Origin: Endozoicomonas sp. NE40
GTDB lineage: Bacteria > Pseudomonadota > Gammaproteobacteria > Pseudomonadales > Endozoicomonadaceae
Assembly (NCBI RefSeq): GCF_040549045.1
Contig: NZ_JBEWTB010000002.1
Location: forward strand, 2,973,501-3,037,500
Reading direction: 5' to 3'
Length of the DNA: 64,000 bases
This document shows, in pieces, positions 34,550-43,764 of this stretch (its first letter is position 1; each line of letters starts with the position of its first letter). The notes beneath the pieces are model-generated. The model did not search any database. It was not told the origin of the DNA and saw only the letters and a list, made by a program, of their open reading frames with translations. The position numbers were made by a program, and so were the translations under genes.

Positions 34550-34957
34550 ATGAATAGTTGTTGTAAAGGTCTGTTTCAGACGTTAATGCGACCAGCCATC
34601 CTTGTTTTGTTTGCTGCGATTCTGGTTGGCTGTGGAGGCCGTGTTTCTTATTCACCATCAGAACCTGTTATGGTGGGTTCCCCTTACGCTGACCGTGAAG
34701 ATGCCGTGGGTGTTTTGCTTAATAACGCTTATCAGGCGATAGAGGCGGGTCTTCTGGAAGAAGCGGTCGGGTGGTTGTCGCGGGCTATGCGCATCAACCC
34801 GGTGGAACCCGCCATTTATTATCACATGGCAGAAATTCGTATAGAGCAGGGTGATCCGGATCAGGCACGACAGCTGCTTGGAAGAGCCCTGAGCCTTGGG
34901 CCGGATCAGCAAATGACCCATAAGCTGGAAGCCCTGCTAAGTTCCCTTAAGAGTTGA
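34550..34957 (+). CDS. lpoP: TPR lipoprotein, probable PBP1b activator LpoP
   Basis: 135 residues. Lipoprotein signal with lipobox LVGC (Cys28), then two to three tetratricopeptide-like units (AYQAIEAGLLEEAVGWLSRA, IYYHMAEIRIEQGDPDQARQ). In Pseudomonas aeruginosa LpoP is a TPR lipoprotein encoded right after PBP1b and stimulates it; gene position and domain match here. The start at 34550 lacks a ribosome site but is 3 bases after the mrcB stop, so translation is probably coupled. An alternative ATG at 34586 would give a shorter signal sequence. Confidence 0.8.
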   Translation: MNSCCKGLFQTLMRPAILVLFAAILVGCGGRVSYSPSEPVMVGSPYADREDAVGVLLNNAYQAIEAGLLEEAVGWLSRAMRINPVEPAIYYHMAEIRIEQGDPDQARQLLGRALSLGPDQQMTHKLEALLSSLKS

Positions 34958-34961
34958 GAAT

Positions 34962-35273
34962 ATGAGTGTACAAATCATCCGGTTGCTGGAAGAAATGGAA
35001 GCGGAACTGAAAGTTCTTGGATGCTGGCAGGCTATGCCACCAACGGCGGAAGCCATGTCCAGTGAAGTCCCCTTTTGCATGGATACCATGGCATTCAGCC
35101 AGTGGCTGCAGTGGCTGTTTATTCCAAGGGTAAGAGCCATTGTTGAACAGGGTGGGGCTTTGCCAAAAGGTGCCAATATCAAGCCTTATGCCGAAGAGGC
35201 GTTAATGGTTGAAAAGGTGTCTTCAGAAAAGCTGTTAAATCTGGTTGAGCAGTTTGACTTGCTGATGAAATAG
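34962..35273 (+). CDS. yqcC: YqcC family protein (DUF446)
   Basis: 103 residues, four helices. The pattern ELKVLGCWQAMPPTAEAM, PFCMDTMAFSQWLQWLFIPR and LPKGANIKPYAEEAL is the YqcC signature. Its function is unknown; in E. coli it is beside truC, here it follows lpoP as in Pseudomonas. Three-gene operon mrcB-lpoP-yqcC with gaps of 3-4 bases. Confidence 0.9.
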   Translation: MSVQIIRLLEEMEAELKVLGCWQAMPPTAEAMSSEVPFCMDTMAFSQWLQWLFIPRVRAIVEQGGALPKGANIKPYAEEALMVEKVSSEKLLNLVEQFDLLMK

Positions 35274-35359
35274 ACAACGTTGATGTAAGTTGGGTCGAAT
35301 GGTAGACGCCCATGCCCTTCAGAGTGACACCCGGCACTGGAGTTAGAATTTATACTGCT

Positions 35360-36403
35360 ATGAGTTATGCGTCCCTCTCTCCTCGACAGGATATTTTTTA
35401 TCTGCACTTTTTGCGTTGCATTGCCGCAATCGCCGTGATTGCCATTCACGTCCTTGGGCCATATCGATCGATGTATGACGCAATTCCATACGACGCATGG
35501 TTCAGTGCCGTCGCTATCAACGCCTTGAGTCGATGGGCGGTGCCTGTGTTTATAATGATCAGCGGTGCTTTGCTGCTCACCAGCGCCATCGAAGAGCTCA
35601 AACCCTTTGATGCCCGCCACTACCTGACCCGGCGAATGGGCAAGGTGCTGATACCCTTTTTATCCTGGAGCCTGATCTATGCCGCCACTAGTGGAATGCT
35701 GGCCGGGGACCTGGACAAGGCAACAGAGGCTATCGTTGGGTTTCCCTCGCAGCCTGTCTGGTATCACCTGTGGTTTTTCTATGACTTTATTCCATTGTAT
35801 TTTGTCATTCCATTGCTGGCACCAGTGCTGCGGCTGATGAACAGGGAGCAGGTGAAGATTGTGCTTGCTGCGTGGTTCACCCTGACACTAATGCATTTTT
35901 TGAAGGTACCCACCTGTCTGCGTCAATCGTTGGTACTCTACTCCGGCTATCTTGTGCTGGGCTGGTATCTGCATAACCGGAATAATCGACCGCAACTGAA
36001 ACTGTGGTTGGTGGCCGGGGCAGGATCTGCATTGCTGAACCTGTTGGGCAGTGCCTATGCTTCCAAGCTCACAGGCGGCTATTCATCGCTGTTTATGGGA
36101 TATAAATCCCTTAATACCGTACTTATTGCCGGGATGCTGTTTGTGCTGGCTCAGGTCTGTGCCGACCGAATCGGCACTCGCCTCAAGCGTGTTCTGGTGT
36201 CGCTCTCTACCTGCAGTTTGGGGGTCTACCTGCTGCATCCATTGCTGCTGATCCCTGTACGCGCCACCATTAAGCAACAATACGATGCCTTTGGCCATCC
36301 GGCTTTGACGATTCCGTTGATTGTCCTTGTCACTCTCCTGCTGGCGTGGGGCCTGGCGGCTCTTCTGGCACGAGTGCCGGTTGTCCGCCATCTGGTACCC
36401 TGA
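35360..36403 (+). CDS. Acyltransferase 3 family membrane protein
   Basis: 347 residues from ATG 35360 (an in-frame ATG at 35312 would add 16 residues; neither has a clear ribosome site). About ten membrane segments. The N-terminal FLRCIAAIAVIAIHVLGPY, with the conserved Arg and His, is the acyltransferase 3 hallmark. A middle FYDFIPLYFVIPLLAPVL and a C-terminal CSLGVYLLHPLLL follow. Such proteins acetylate or succinylate cell-surface glycans or polysaccharides. The acceptor is unknown; the gene stands alone. It is the first insertion after the mrcB-lpoP-yqcC group. Confidence 0.85.
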   Translation: MSYASLSPRQDIFYLHFLRCIAAIAVIAIHVLGPYRSMYDAIPYDAWFSAVAINALSRWAVPVFIMISGALLLTSAIEELKPFDARHYLTRRMGKVLIPFLSWSLIYAATSGMLAGDLDKATEAIVGFPSQPVWYHLWFFYDFIPLYFVIPLLAPVLRLMNREQVKIVLAAWFTLTLMHFLKVPTCLRQSLVLYSGYLVLGWYLHNRNNRPQLKLWLVAGAGSALLNLLGSAYASKLTGGYSSLFMGYKSLNTVLIAGMLFVLAQVCADRIGTRLKRVLVSLSTCSLGVYLLHPLLLIPVRATIKQQYDAFGHPALTIPLIVLVTLLLAWGLAALLARVPVVRHLVP

Positions 36404-36533
36404 CCCCGGCGTTTTCATTCTGACCTCACCAATTGCGATTACTGGACTGTCCCGCTGTCCGGCGGGGTCTGGTGCAACGCTATGCTCGAGGCGAACTGCG
36501 AATAAACAGCTGAGGTTTGAAGGTTGAGTGAGT

Positions 36534-36959
36534 TTAATAACTCAGATTATATTTTTTGAAGAGAAAACTCACGCACCAGATCGGCCCGACGAGCAGAAAT
36601 TTCAAATCCTCAAAAAACGACGGTTTCTTTCCTTCAATGTTGTGTCCGACAAACTGAAAAATCCATGCCACGACGAAAATAACGACACTGGTCACCAGCA
36701 GGTAACTTCCCAGTGCGGTTGCAACAGACGTCATCAGGGCATAAATCACCATCATCACCAGTGACAGTTTCATGGACAGTGGAAAATAAAACAGCAGTGA
36801 AACCGCCATCGTTCCCCAGGTAAGCAATGGGCTTACCGTCCACAGCAGTCCGATAATGCTGAACAGGATGGAAGGAACACAGATCCAGTGGATCAGTTTG
36901 TTGGTTGGGTTCTGGTGGCTTTCGCTGTAGGCGTCGAACCACTCATCGGCAGTTTTCAT
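36534..36959 (-). CDS. DUF962 / Mpo1-like membrane protein
   Basis: 141 residues. Family motifs: HQNPTNKLIHWICVP near the N-terminus and FVGHNIEGKKPSFFEDLKFLL near the C-terminus, with four hydrophobic segments between. In yeast the homolog Mpo1 is an iron-dependent dioxygenase that alpha-oxidises 2-hydroxy fatty acids; the His residues (HQNP, HW, GHNIEGKKP) are the metal ligands there and all are kept. Bacterial function is little studied. Single gene convergent with the acyltransferase. Confidence 0.88.
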   Translation of the reverse strand: MKTADEWFDAYSESHQNPTNKLIHWICVPSILFSIIGLLWTVSPLLTWGTMAVSLLFYFPLSMKLSLVMMVIYALMTSVATALGSYLLVTSVVIFVVAWIFQFVGHNIEGKKPSFFEDLKFLLVGPIWCVSFLFKKYNLSY

Positions 36960-37104
36960 GGCTGGGCTCCCGAATTGTAATTATTATCTCTGGGTGCGTT
37001 CACTCTACCAATGGGCTTTTCAACCTGGCAAGTTTCTCAAGACTGATCTGAGAACTATTTTTGCCTGAGTGCTGTGTTTACCTGAGAGTTTTTTTACCTT
37101 AGCG

Positions 37105-37578
37105 CTACTTGCAGTGCTGCTTCATCATGCCCATCAGTCTTTGCTTTTCCTGCTCCTTCCCGGCATCGTCGAGAATTTCTTCCCGACCATCTTCATGGGT
37201 AAGCCGAATCCGTCCCTTGGCCTGCAGTGCGTTAAGGTTGCCCTTAAGCTTGTTACAGAAGGCAATGGTTTCAGGAGCCGAAGGACCTGGAAGGGAGGCT
37301 GGTTGCCCGGAAGTTTCTTTGGGAACCTCAGCGGTTGAGTCGCTTGATGGCTCGCTTAATGAATCGTCTGGCAAATGTTCATGCATGTTTTCAGAGCCAT
37401 CAGGAGAAACAACAAAGTCTGTATCCATCCCGTCCGGACCCGGCCGGTCAGAGTAATGTGTCACGCCTTTGTCGTCTTTCCAGATAAACACTTTTTCAGC
37501 GTGAACGGTTTCAACATTTACTGCGCCGGAAAAAGCCAGAGGCAGCAGGAGCAAAAAGGTTTTTATCAGTCCGTTCAT
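37105..37578 (-). CDS. DUF4124 domain exported protein
   Basis: 157 residues from ATG 37578 with AGGGA 7 bases upstream. Signal peptide about 1-27. The DUF4124 core is EKVFIWKDDKGVTHYSDRPG. An acidic, Ser/Pro-rich linker follows, then a helical C-terminus with one Cys near the start (IAFCNKLKGNLNALQ) and one at the end (MKQHCK). Function unknown; such proteins are common in Pseudomonas and relatives. Single gene. Confidence 0.82.
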   Translation of the reverse strand: MNGLIKTFLLLLPLAFSGAVNVETVHAEKVFIWKDDKGVTHYSDRPGPDGMDTDFVVSPDGSENMHEHLPDDSLSEPSSDSTAEVPKETSGQPASLPGPSAPETIAFCNKLKGNLNALQAKGRIRLTHEDGREEILDDAGKEQEKQRLMGMMKQHCK

Positions 37579-38010
37579 CTCAGGGTCCCTGTTTCGTGTC
37601 TCTTTATTATTAAATGTAAGCAATTTCCGTAATTCTGCTTCGCTGAACTATTGACTCAAATGAACAGACGGTAAAGAATGGCAGCAACTGGAACTATATA
37701 ACCAATTGTTTCAGCTGATTATGCGACCATCAGGAACATCAACAGTGGAACTGGTGATAGCATTCCTTGGAGCCAGACAGCCATACCTTGCCGGGTCAGC
37801 TGCCAGCGCTCCACTGCCCCTATCCGCACAGGAATGTTGAGGTCTTGTTAAGCAGAGGCCTGAAGTCCCAGCTGTCGTAAGTGACTGTTGTAGCTGTTAC
37901 AACCAATAAAAATCTTCGGTAAAAAAGGTCTGCACCCGTCTGGTGACAAAGATCAGGTGACAAGGACCGGCCGAACTCATTTCTAATAATTAAGCCGAGG
38001 AGAAGCACAC
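37579..38010. other. Intergenic region upstream of ilvIH
   Basis: 432 bases with no gene I can support. A possible promoter for ilvIH is TTGACT at 37651-37656 with AAGAAT 17 bases on. I looked for a leucine- or valine-rich leader peptide with an attenuator hairpin, as for E. coli ilvGMEDA, and saw none. A GAGGAGA ribosome site is at the end. Confidence 0.4.
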
Positions 38011-39738
38011 GTGGAGCTTTTATCCGGTGCGGACATGGTGGTTCGCTCGCTGGCTGACGAAGGGGTCAAGCATATTTACGGGTATCCGGGGGGCGCGCTT
38101 CTACACGTCTATGATGCCATTTTCCGACAGAAAGAAGTCTCACATATCCTTGTACGTCATGAGCAGGCAGCTGCTCACATGGCCGATGGTTATGCCAGGG
38201 CGACAGGGAAGCCGGGGGTTGCACTGGTCACATCAGGACCTGGTGCCACTAACACCATTACCGGCATCGCCACCGCCTATATGGACTCCATTCCAATGGT
38301 GATTATTTCCGGACAGGTGCCTTCAGCGGCTATCGGTTCGGATATGTTCCAGGAAGTGGATATGGTGGGTATTTCCCGTCCGATCGTTAAGCACAGCTTT
38401 CTGGTAAAACGGGCCGAAGATATTCCGGAAATCATCAAAAAGGCTTTTTATCTTGCACAGACCGGCCGCCCCGGGCCGGTGGTGGTGGATATTCCGAAAG
38501 ACATTACCGACCCGAACCTGAAGTTTGAATACCAGTACCCTGAAACCATAAAACTTCGCTCTTATACACCGCCCAGCAAAGGCCATAACGGTCAGATTCG
38601 TAAAGCTGTTGACCTGCTGATGCAGGCAAGACGTCCCATCATTTATGCGGGTGGTGGCGTTATTATGGGCAATGCCTCCACCCAGCTTACCCAGCTGGCG
38701 AAAGACCTGAATGTTCCAGTGACCAATACGCTCAACGGTCTTGGTGGTTTTCCCGGGTCAGACTGTCAGTTTGTCGGCATGCTGGGAATGCACGGTAGTT
38801 ATTGTGCCAACATGGCGATGCATCATGCCGACATTATTCTGGCGGTGGGCGCCCGTTTTGATGATCGGGTGACGAACAACACGGCAAAATTCTGTCCGGA
38901 CGCAAAGATTATTCATATTGATATTGATCCGGCGAGTATCTCCAAAACCATTACAGCGGATGTCCCCATTGTTGGTCCGGTGGGTGCAGTGCTGGACGGT
39001 TTCCTGCGTCATATCACCGATTATTCCGGTTCAAGGGATCAGGAAGCCATTGACGCCTGGTGGCGCCAGATCGATGAATGGCGTGACAGTCGTGGCGGTC
39101 TGTTCCCTTACGATAAAGGCGACGGGACCATTCTGAAGCCCCAGCAGGTCATTGAAGCCCTGTATGAAGTGACAGGTGGGGATGCCTTTGTCACGTCCGA
39201 TGTGGGCCAGCACCAGATGTTTGCGGCTCAGTATTATCGTTTTGACAAGCCCAACCGCTGGATCAACTCGGGTGGCCTCGGCACCATGGGTTTTGGTTTG
39301 CCCGCAGCCATGGGCGTTAAGCTGACTCACCCTGATGCCACCGTTGCCTGTGTGACCGGTGAAGGCAGTATCCAGATGAATATTCAGGAACTGTCGACCT
39401 GTCTCCAGTATGACCTTGGTGTGAAAATCATCAACGTTAACAACCAGGCTTTGGGTATGGTACGACAGTGGCAGGATATGATGTACGACAGCCGTTACTC
39501 CCATTCCTACATGGAGTCCCTGCCCAGCTTTGTGAAACTGGCAGAATCCTACGGCCATGTTGGTATTCAGGTCACTACGCCGTCAGACCTGCGTCCGGCG
39601 ATGGAAGAGGCGTTCTCGCTGAAAGATCGCCTGGTGTTTATGGATATCCGGGTGGATGCCAATGAGCATGTTTATCCCATGCAGATCAAGGATGGTTCCA
39701 TGCGTGATCTGTGGCTCAGTAAAACGGAGAGAACCTGA
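38011..39738 (+). CDS. ilvI: Acetolactate synthase large subunit
   Basis: 575 residues from GTG 38011 with GAGGAGA upstream. ThDP enzyme making 2-acetolactate (valine, leucine) and 2-aceto-2-hydroxybutyrate (isoleucine). Catalytic Glu lies in [19 protein letters not shown]; the FAD domain has GGGVIMGNA, and the ThDP motif is [20 protein letters not shown] ending in NNQALGM. It is the AHAS III type, with the regulatory subunit IlvH following; the stop and the ilvH ATG overlap by one base. In P. aeruginosa ilvIHC are adjacent; here 5 kb separates ilvH from ilvC. Confidence 0.96.
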   Translation: MELLSGADMVVRSLADEGVKHIYGYPGGALLHVYDAIFRQKEVSHILVRHEQAAAHMADGYARATGKPGVALVTSGPGATNTITGIATAYMDSIPMVIISGQVPSAAIGSDMFQEVDMVGISRPIVKHSFLVKRAEDIPEIIKKAFYLAQTGRPGPVVVDIPKDITDPNLKFEYQYPETIKLRSYTPPSKGHNGQIRKAVDLLMQARRPIIYAGGGVIMGNASTQLTQLAKDLNVPVTNTLNGLGGFPGSDCQFVGMLGMHGSYCANMAMHHADIILAVGARFDDRVTNNTAKFCPDAKIIHIDIDPASISKTITADVPIVGPVGAVLDGFLRHITDYSGSRDQEAIDAWWRQIDEWRDSRGGLFPYDKGDGTILKPQQVIEALYEVTGGDAFVTSDVGQHQMFAAQYYRFDKPNRWINSGGLGTMGFGLPAAMGVKLTHPDATVACVTGEGSIQMNIQELSTCLQYDLGVKIINVNNQALGMVRQWQDMMYDSRYSHSYMESLPSFVKLAESYGHVGIQVTTPSDLRPAMEEAFSLKDRLVFMDIRVDANEHVYPMQIKDGSMRDLWLSKTERT

Positions 39739-40229
39739 TGCGGCGAATTATCTCTGTACTGGTTGAAAACGAGCCGGGGGCTCTGTCACGTATTGTCGGC
39801 CTGTTTTCCCAGCGAAACTACAACATTGAAACGTTAACTGTGGCTCCCACGGAAGACAGCACCCTGTCCCGCCTGACAGTCACAACCCGTGGTAATCCAC
39901 AGGTGGTTGAACAGATTACCAAACAGCTGAACAAGCTGATTGATGTGGTAAAACTGGTGGATCTGACGGAAGGTTCCCACGTTGAGAGGGAGCTGATGCT
40001 GGTGAAGGTAAGGGCCAGTGGGCCTTTGCGTGCCGAGGTGAAGCGCACGGTGGATATTTTCCGTGGGCATATCGTTGATGTCACCAGCTCGGTCTACACC
40101 ATTCAGTTGGTAGGTACACAGGAGAAGCTGGATGCGTTTATCGAAGCGGTGGGTCACGCCCAAGTGCTGGAAGTCGTGCGCAGTGGCATAACGGGCATTG
40201 CCCGGGGGGAAAAAGTGCTGACGCTCTGA
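39738..40229 (+). CDS. ilvH: Acetolactate synthase small (regulatory) subunit
   Basis: 163 residues, two ACT domains. The N-terminal ISVLVENEPGALSRIVGLFS is the valine-binding ACT motif and NYNIETLTVAPTEDSTLSRL follows; this part mediates valine feedback in AHAS III. It is translationally coupled to ilvI. A hairpin follows the stop at 40250. Confidence 0.96.
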   Translation: MRRIISVLVENEPGALSRIVGLFSQRNYNIETLTVAPTEDSTLSRLTVTTRGNPQVVEQITKQLNKLIDVVKLVDLTEGSHVERELMLVKVRASGPLRAEVKRTVDIFRGHIVDVTSSVYTIQLVGTQEKLDAFIEAVGHAQVLEVVRSGITGIARGEKVLTL

Positions 40230-40249
40230 TGCATCAGACCCTGATAGTC

Positions 40250-40290
40250 CCATGCGCTTTTCATTATCTGAGGTGATGAAAAGTGCATGG
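40250..40290. terminator. Hairpin between ilvH and alaE
   Basis: 15-bp stem (40250-40264 with 40276-40290, one G-T pair), 11-nt loop. It separates convergent ilvH and alaE; neither side has a clear T-run, so bidirectional termination is only probable. Confidence 0.45.
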
Positions 40291-40310
40291 TTATGCTACC
40301 AGACAGGCTT

Positions 40311-40751
40311 TTATACAGCAGCAGGTGTCATGGTTGTTGCCGGAATGAGCTTGCTGCGAACAAAACTCAGCCAGCGCCCATAGGGAGCCCCCAGAACGAC
40401 CAGAGCTACCGTCTGACTGATGGAGGCTGTGATAATCCCGTTTACATCCATACCAACGATTACAAGAATTCCAATATAGGGGGGGAGCTGGAACGTCAGG
40501 TAAGCGATAATATCTCCCAGTGTCGCTTTAATGACGGACTGTCGATCGCCACATAGCTTGCGGATAATAAAATCACGATACATCCCGTAAAGCCTGCCCA
40601 GGCTGATATTTAATGGCTGACACATTAAGCGGGAGATAATCGACTGCCTCAAAGTCATTCCAACAATCGCTATCTCAATAAACATGCCGGTGACAACGGT
40701 AAATGAAATTAATGCCAGAGTATCTGCCAACCATTGACGACCTGGTTTCAT
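40311..40751 (-). CDS. alaE: L-alanine exporter AlaE
   Basis: 146 residues, four membrane segments. It lines up with E. coli AlaE: ADTLALISFTVVTGMFIEI, GMTLRQSIISRLMCQPLNI, YGMYRDFIIRK and DIIAYLTFQLPPYIGIL. AlaE exports L-alanine, relieving overflow from alanine-containing peptides in E. coli. A GAAGG site lies 9 bases before the ATG. It is the nearest neighbour of pepQ on the same strand, which releases amino acids from peptides, so the pairing makes sense. Palindromes at 40817 and 40887 may be regulatory. Confidence 0.9.
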   Translation of the reverse strand: MKPGRQWLADTLALISFTVVTGMFIEIAIVGMTLRQSIISRLMCQPLNISLGRLYGMYRDFIIRKLCGDRQSVIKATLGDIIAYLTFQLPPYIGILVIVGMDVNGIITASISQTVALVVLGAPYGRWLSFVRSKLIPATTMTPAAV

Positions 40752-41199
40752 AGCAGTAAACCTTCAAATAAAAAATCGAGTGACAGGAAAACACCGGGTA
40801 AAGGTATCTTTCCACTAAAAACAACAGTTGTTTTTTGAAGCACATTTTTTCAGGCACGACAAAACCTTTGCAGACTCCAATCGTTGCAAAACGAATTGTT
40901 TTGAAAAATGTGAAAAGCTTAATTAGCCCGTGAAGAGATATTCGTAATAAACAGACAGGCACCGGCCGCCAAACAAGCCAAGCATTGCTCGCAGGCTGCT
41001 TAAGGAAAGCTGTTGGTAAATGTCAGTTTTCATTGTTGAGAATGGGGCAAACGTTAAATGAAATTCAGGGTTGATTTTAAACTATTCTGATGACTGGTTA
41101 AATTAAGCGCTATTGGAATAAATTGACAGACATCAAATGTTGACCAGATAAACTCTGGCTGGCCTGAGCCTGCCAGAGTCTTATTTCCGGAAGGGTATT
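40752..41199. other. Intergenic region between alaE and pepQ
   Basis: 448 bases without a supported gene. It holds a perfect 9-1-9 palindrome (AAAAACAAC-A-GTTGTTTTT, 40817-40835), an inverted repeat CAAAAC-GAATT-GTTTTG (40887-40903), and the pepQ terminator hairpin near 41152-41179. The palindromes lie 66-150 bases upstream of alaE. Confidence 0.5.
41152..41179 (-). terminator. Probable pepQ terminator
   Basis: 8-bp stem ACTCTGGC/GCCAGAGT with an inner GGCTCAGGCC-type loop, followed on the minus strand by TTTAT. A second 9-bp hairpin with a TTT loop (41189-41209) overlaps the pepQ stop codon. Confidence 0.5.
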
Positions 41200-42522
41200 T
41201 TACCCTTCCATTTCGGCAAAGGCCGGACGAGTCAGGTTTTCATAACCGTCTTCAGTAATCAGGATATTATCTTCAATACGGATGCCGCCGTATGGACGCA
41301 GTTCGTCGATCAGTTCCCAGTTAAAGTCTTCATTGCCTTCCTGTTCTTCCAGCAGGGTTTCAATAAAGTACAGGCCGGGTTCTACAGTAAACATCATGCC
41401 CGGCTCAAGAACACGCTGCAGGCGCAGGAATGGATAGACCGGATGCTGACCGGTGCTGTCACCTTCCTTATTGAGTTGCCAGCCCGCCACATCATGACAG
41501 TTGACACCAATAAAATGTCCCAGACCATGAGGGAAGAACGTGTGGGTGTATTTCTTCTCGAAGATGGCTTCAGCAGTACCCCTGACGATACCAAAGTCAC
41601 TCAGCATGGAGGCAATACGACGGTGCATGTCTTCATGAACGTCGGTGTAATTGACCCCTGGTTTCAGCGTGCTGATGATCTCAAGCAGCTCTTTGTCCAT
41701 GCGTGCAACCAGGTCGGCAAAAATGCCTGGTTTAGCGGCGTAAGTACGGGTGATGTCGGCAACGTAATGACGATAAGTGGTGCCGGCATCAATCAGAAAG
41801 GATCGGGACTCTTCATCCGGTACACGCTTGTAACCACTACAGTGTAGGGTGGATGCACGTTCATTCAGCACCACGGTAGCGGGGAAAGGCAGTTCACATT
41901 CCCGGTGGTCTGCGGCCTGCAGGTATTTCAGTAGAATCTGCAGTTCGGTGTCGCCGTTGCGGAAAGCCTTTTCGGCAGCACAGTGAGCTTTGGCAGCAAT
42001 CCGGTTGGCCTCACGAATGGTTTCCACTTCATAAGGTGTTTTATAGGCGCGGAACCAGTCCAGTCGCGCCATCAGGGCTTCAGGGTTAACGTCTGCGACA
42101 CCCCAGCTGTTAAGAAGGGCTTCATCTTCAGCGAGAGCTGCGATTTTCAACTCACCCTCCGGAAGCAGGTTCTGCAACTGGTCGGGAGTGCGGATCACTT
42201 CGATATCAAAAGAGTCAACCCAGTACTCCTCGGGAATTTGTGCCGGTGCATGCCAGTAGTCTCTTGGCTGATACCAGCCCAGAACTGGCTTTTTGCCAGG
42301 GCGAATCAACAGCAGGGAATGCGTGTTAGGAACACCGGCTACCCATTGGCGGAAATGGGTGTGTCCCCAGAAAGGGTAAACCTTATTATCCAGATAACGT
42401 ACTTTCTCAGCGCCGGAGTGAATGACAACCGCATCAAAGCCGGTGTCTTCAAGGGCTTCTGCGTAGCGGGTTTGCAGTTGCTGAATATGGTCAATATAGA
42501 GTGCGTGCCAGTTTACGGACAT
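41200..42522 (-). CDS. pepQ: Xaa-Pro dipeptidase
   Basis: 440 residues, normal length. M24 metallopeptidase that splits dipeptides ending in proline, in the cytoplasm. Metal ligands are visible in order: two Asp in FLIDAGTTYRHYVADITRTY, His in HGLGHFIGVNCHD, Glu in MMFTVEPGLYFIE, and Glu in IRIEDNILIT. The N-terminal HSGAEKVRYLDNKVYPFWG is PepQ-specific. It follows yjiH-yjiG on the same strand with a 77-base gap, so the three may be one operon under the FNR-like site. Confidence 0.95.
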   Translation of the reverse strand: MSVNWHALYIDHIQQLQTRYAEALEDTGFDAVVIHSGAEKVRYLDNKVYPFWGHTHFRQWVAGVPNTHSLLLIRPGKKPVLGWYQPRDYWHAPAQIPEEYWVDSFDIEVIRTPDQLQNLLPEGELKIAALAEDEALLNSWGVADVNPEALMARLDWFRAYKTPYEVETIREANRIAAKAHCAAEKAFRNGDTELQILLKYLQAADHRECELPFPATVVLNERASTLHCSGYKRVPDEESRSFLIDAGTTYRHYVADITRTYAAKPGIFADLVARMDKELLEIISTLKPGVNYTDVHEDMHRRIASMLSDFGIVRGTAEAIFEKKYTHTFFPHGLGHFIGVNCHDVAGWQLNKEGDSTGQHPVYPFLRLQRVLEPGMMFTVEPGLYFIETLLEEQEGNEDFNWELIDELRPYGGIRIEDNILITEDGYENLTRPAFAEMEG

Positions 42523-42599
42523 GATATTTTTTACTTCTAAACAAAAAAGAAAAATAAAGCGTTCAGACCTGACCGCTACTGGTCAGGTCTGCTGTTCAA

Positions 42600-43064
42600 T
42601 CAGATAAGAACCCGCATCAGCAGCATGGCTATAAAACCATTCAAGGTCACCAGCCCAAACATAATCGGGTAAAAACGGGCTTCAATGCTCACTACACCCA
42701 GAAGGCGGCCTGCGTACTGTACAGTAGAGCCCATCAGGTAGTTGGCCGGAGCCAGAATCGCCAGATGTTCACCGGAGAGCACACCATCTGCAAACAGGCT
42801 CATCATCACGCCGACACCACCGCCAGCGGACATAAAGGAAGCCATCAGTACCGCAGCTCCTTCACCCGGTACACCAAACAGTCCCATCAATGGAGCAAAC
42901 AGGTTGCCGAAAAGCTCCATAGCACCTGTGATGCTCAAAGCCTTGATAACAATGAATGCCATCATGACGTTAGGGATAATACTCCCCACACCCATGTTCC
43001 AGCCTTCACGCGCGCCGCCCACGAAAATATCAGTGAGCATCTGCTTTTGTGCTTTCTCAGCCAT
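42600..43064 (-). CDS. yjiG: YjiG family inner-membrane protein (Gate domain)
   Basis: 154 residues from ATG 43064 with GGAGG 6 bases upstream (an in-frame ATG 45 bases earlier lies inside yjiH). It matches E. coli YjiG: DIFVGGAREGWNMGVGSIIPN, MAFIVIKALSITG, FGVPGEGAAVLMASFMSAGG and YLMGSTVQYAGRLLG. The Gate domain is found in nucleoside transporters and SpmA/SpmB. It overlaps yjiH by 8 bases. In E. coli yjiH-yjiG are followed by isoaspartyl dipeptidase iadA; here by pepQ. Confidence 0.9.
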   Translation of the reverse strand: MAEKAQKQMLTDIFVGGAREGWNMGVGSIIPNVMMAFIVIKALSITGAMELFGNLFAPLMGLFGVPGEGAAVLMASFMSAGGGVGVMMSLFADGVLSGEHLAILAPANYLMGSTVQYAGRLLGVVSIEARFYPIMFGLVTLNGFIAMLLMRVLI

Positions 43065-43764
43065 GAGCCACCTCCATGTTTTTGTTGTTTGCTTGAGATT
43101 GGAAAGCACCTTTGCGTTCCAGGTGATTCAGATAGAAGCGAAGGATGTTGGCACCCAGAACTTTGCAGATCATGATGACACCCAGGATCATGCCGATTGA
43201 GGAAGGTACAGCCATCGAACCATCAGCGTTGGTCAGGGTCAGCAGCACGGCACCAGAGCCCATGAAGTTGACAATAGTGGCTCCGCAGGAGAACTGGAAT
43301 GCCGTGAATATATGCATTTCTTTATTGTTCAGTTCGCCTTTTTCGTGAAGCAGTTTGGTCATGGAAGCAGCTGTATCGGTGTTCTGCAAACTGGCGATCA
43401 TGGTCAGGCCGCAGACTCCGGGGATACCCATAACGGCTCGCAGTATTGGGGTAAGAAGACTGCGGGCGCCTTCAAGCGCACCAAAGTGTTCAAAAATCCG
43501 AACCATGCCCAGTGCAAACATACAGGTTGGTACCAGACCCAGAGCAAAGAGAAAACCGTCACGAGCACCGCTACCGCCGGTGCCACGGAATGCCACACCG
43601 TCAATAATGCTGCCAAAAGCACCGTTCATGGTTGTAAAGTCAAGGACTCCCCACCACTGGTCACTTTGCAAAACACCAGAAAAAAAGACAATAGCGGTGA
43701 AGAGAGATATATAACCGCCTATGCCTCCCGTTCTCTCATCGGTATGAGAATGTTGATTAGCCAT
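43057..43764 (-). CDS. yjiH: YjiH family inner-membrane protein (Gate domain)
   Basis: 235 residues from ATG 43764; an earlier ATG at 43818 adds 18 unusual residues. Several membrane segments, with GALEGARSLLTPILRAVMGIPG and SLQNTDTAASMTKLLHEKGEL the most conserved, and FGSIIDGVAFRGTGG near the N-terminus. Together with YjiG it probably forms an inner-membrane carrier for a peptide or amino acid, judged by the dipeptidase next door (inference). The upstream 483-base region holds a consensus FNR box at 44072. Confidence 0.88.
   Translation of the reverse strand: MANQHSHTDERTGGIGGYISLFTAIVFFSGVLQSDQWWGVLDFTTMNGAFGSIIDGVAFRGTGGSGARDGFLFALGLVPTCMFALGMVRIFEHFGALEGARSLLTPILRAVMGIPGVCGLTMIASLQNTDTAASMTKLLHEKGELNNKEMHIFTAFQFSCGATIVNFMGSGAVLLTLTNADGSMAVPSSIGMILGVIMICKVLGANILRFYLNHLERKGAFQSQANNKNMEVAHG

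Noticed and set aside
37579..38010. Attenuator leader peptide for ilvIH
   Set aside because: No short ORF rich in Leu, Val or Ile with a ribosome site and alternative hairpins was found.
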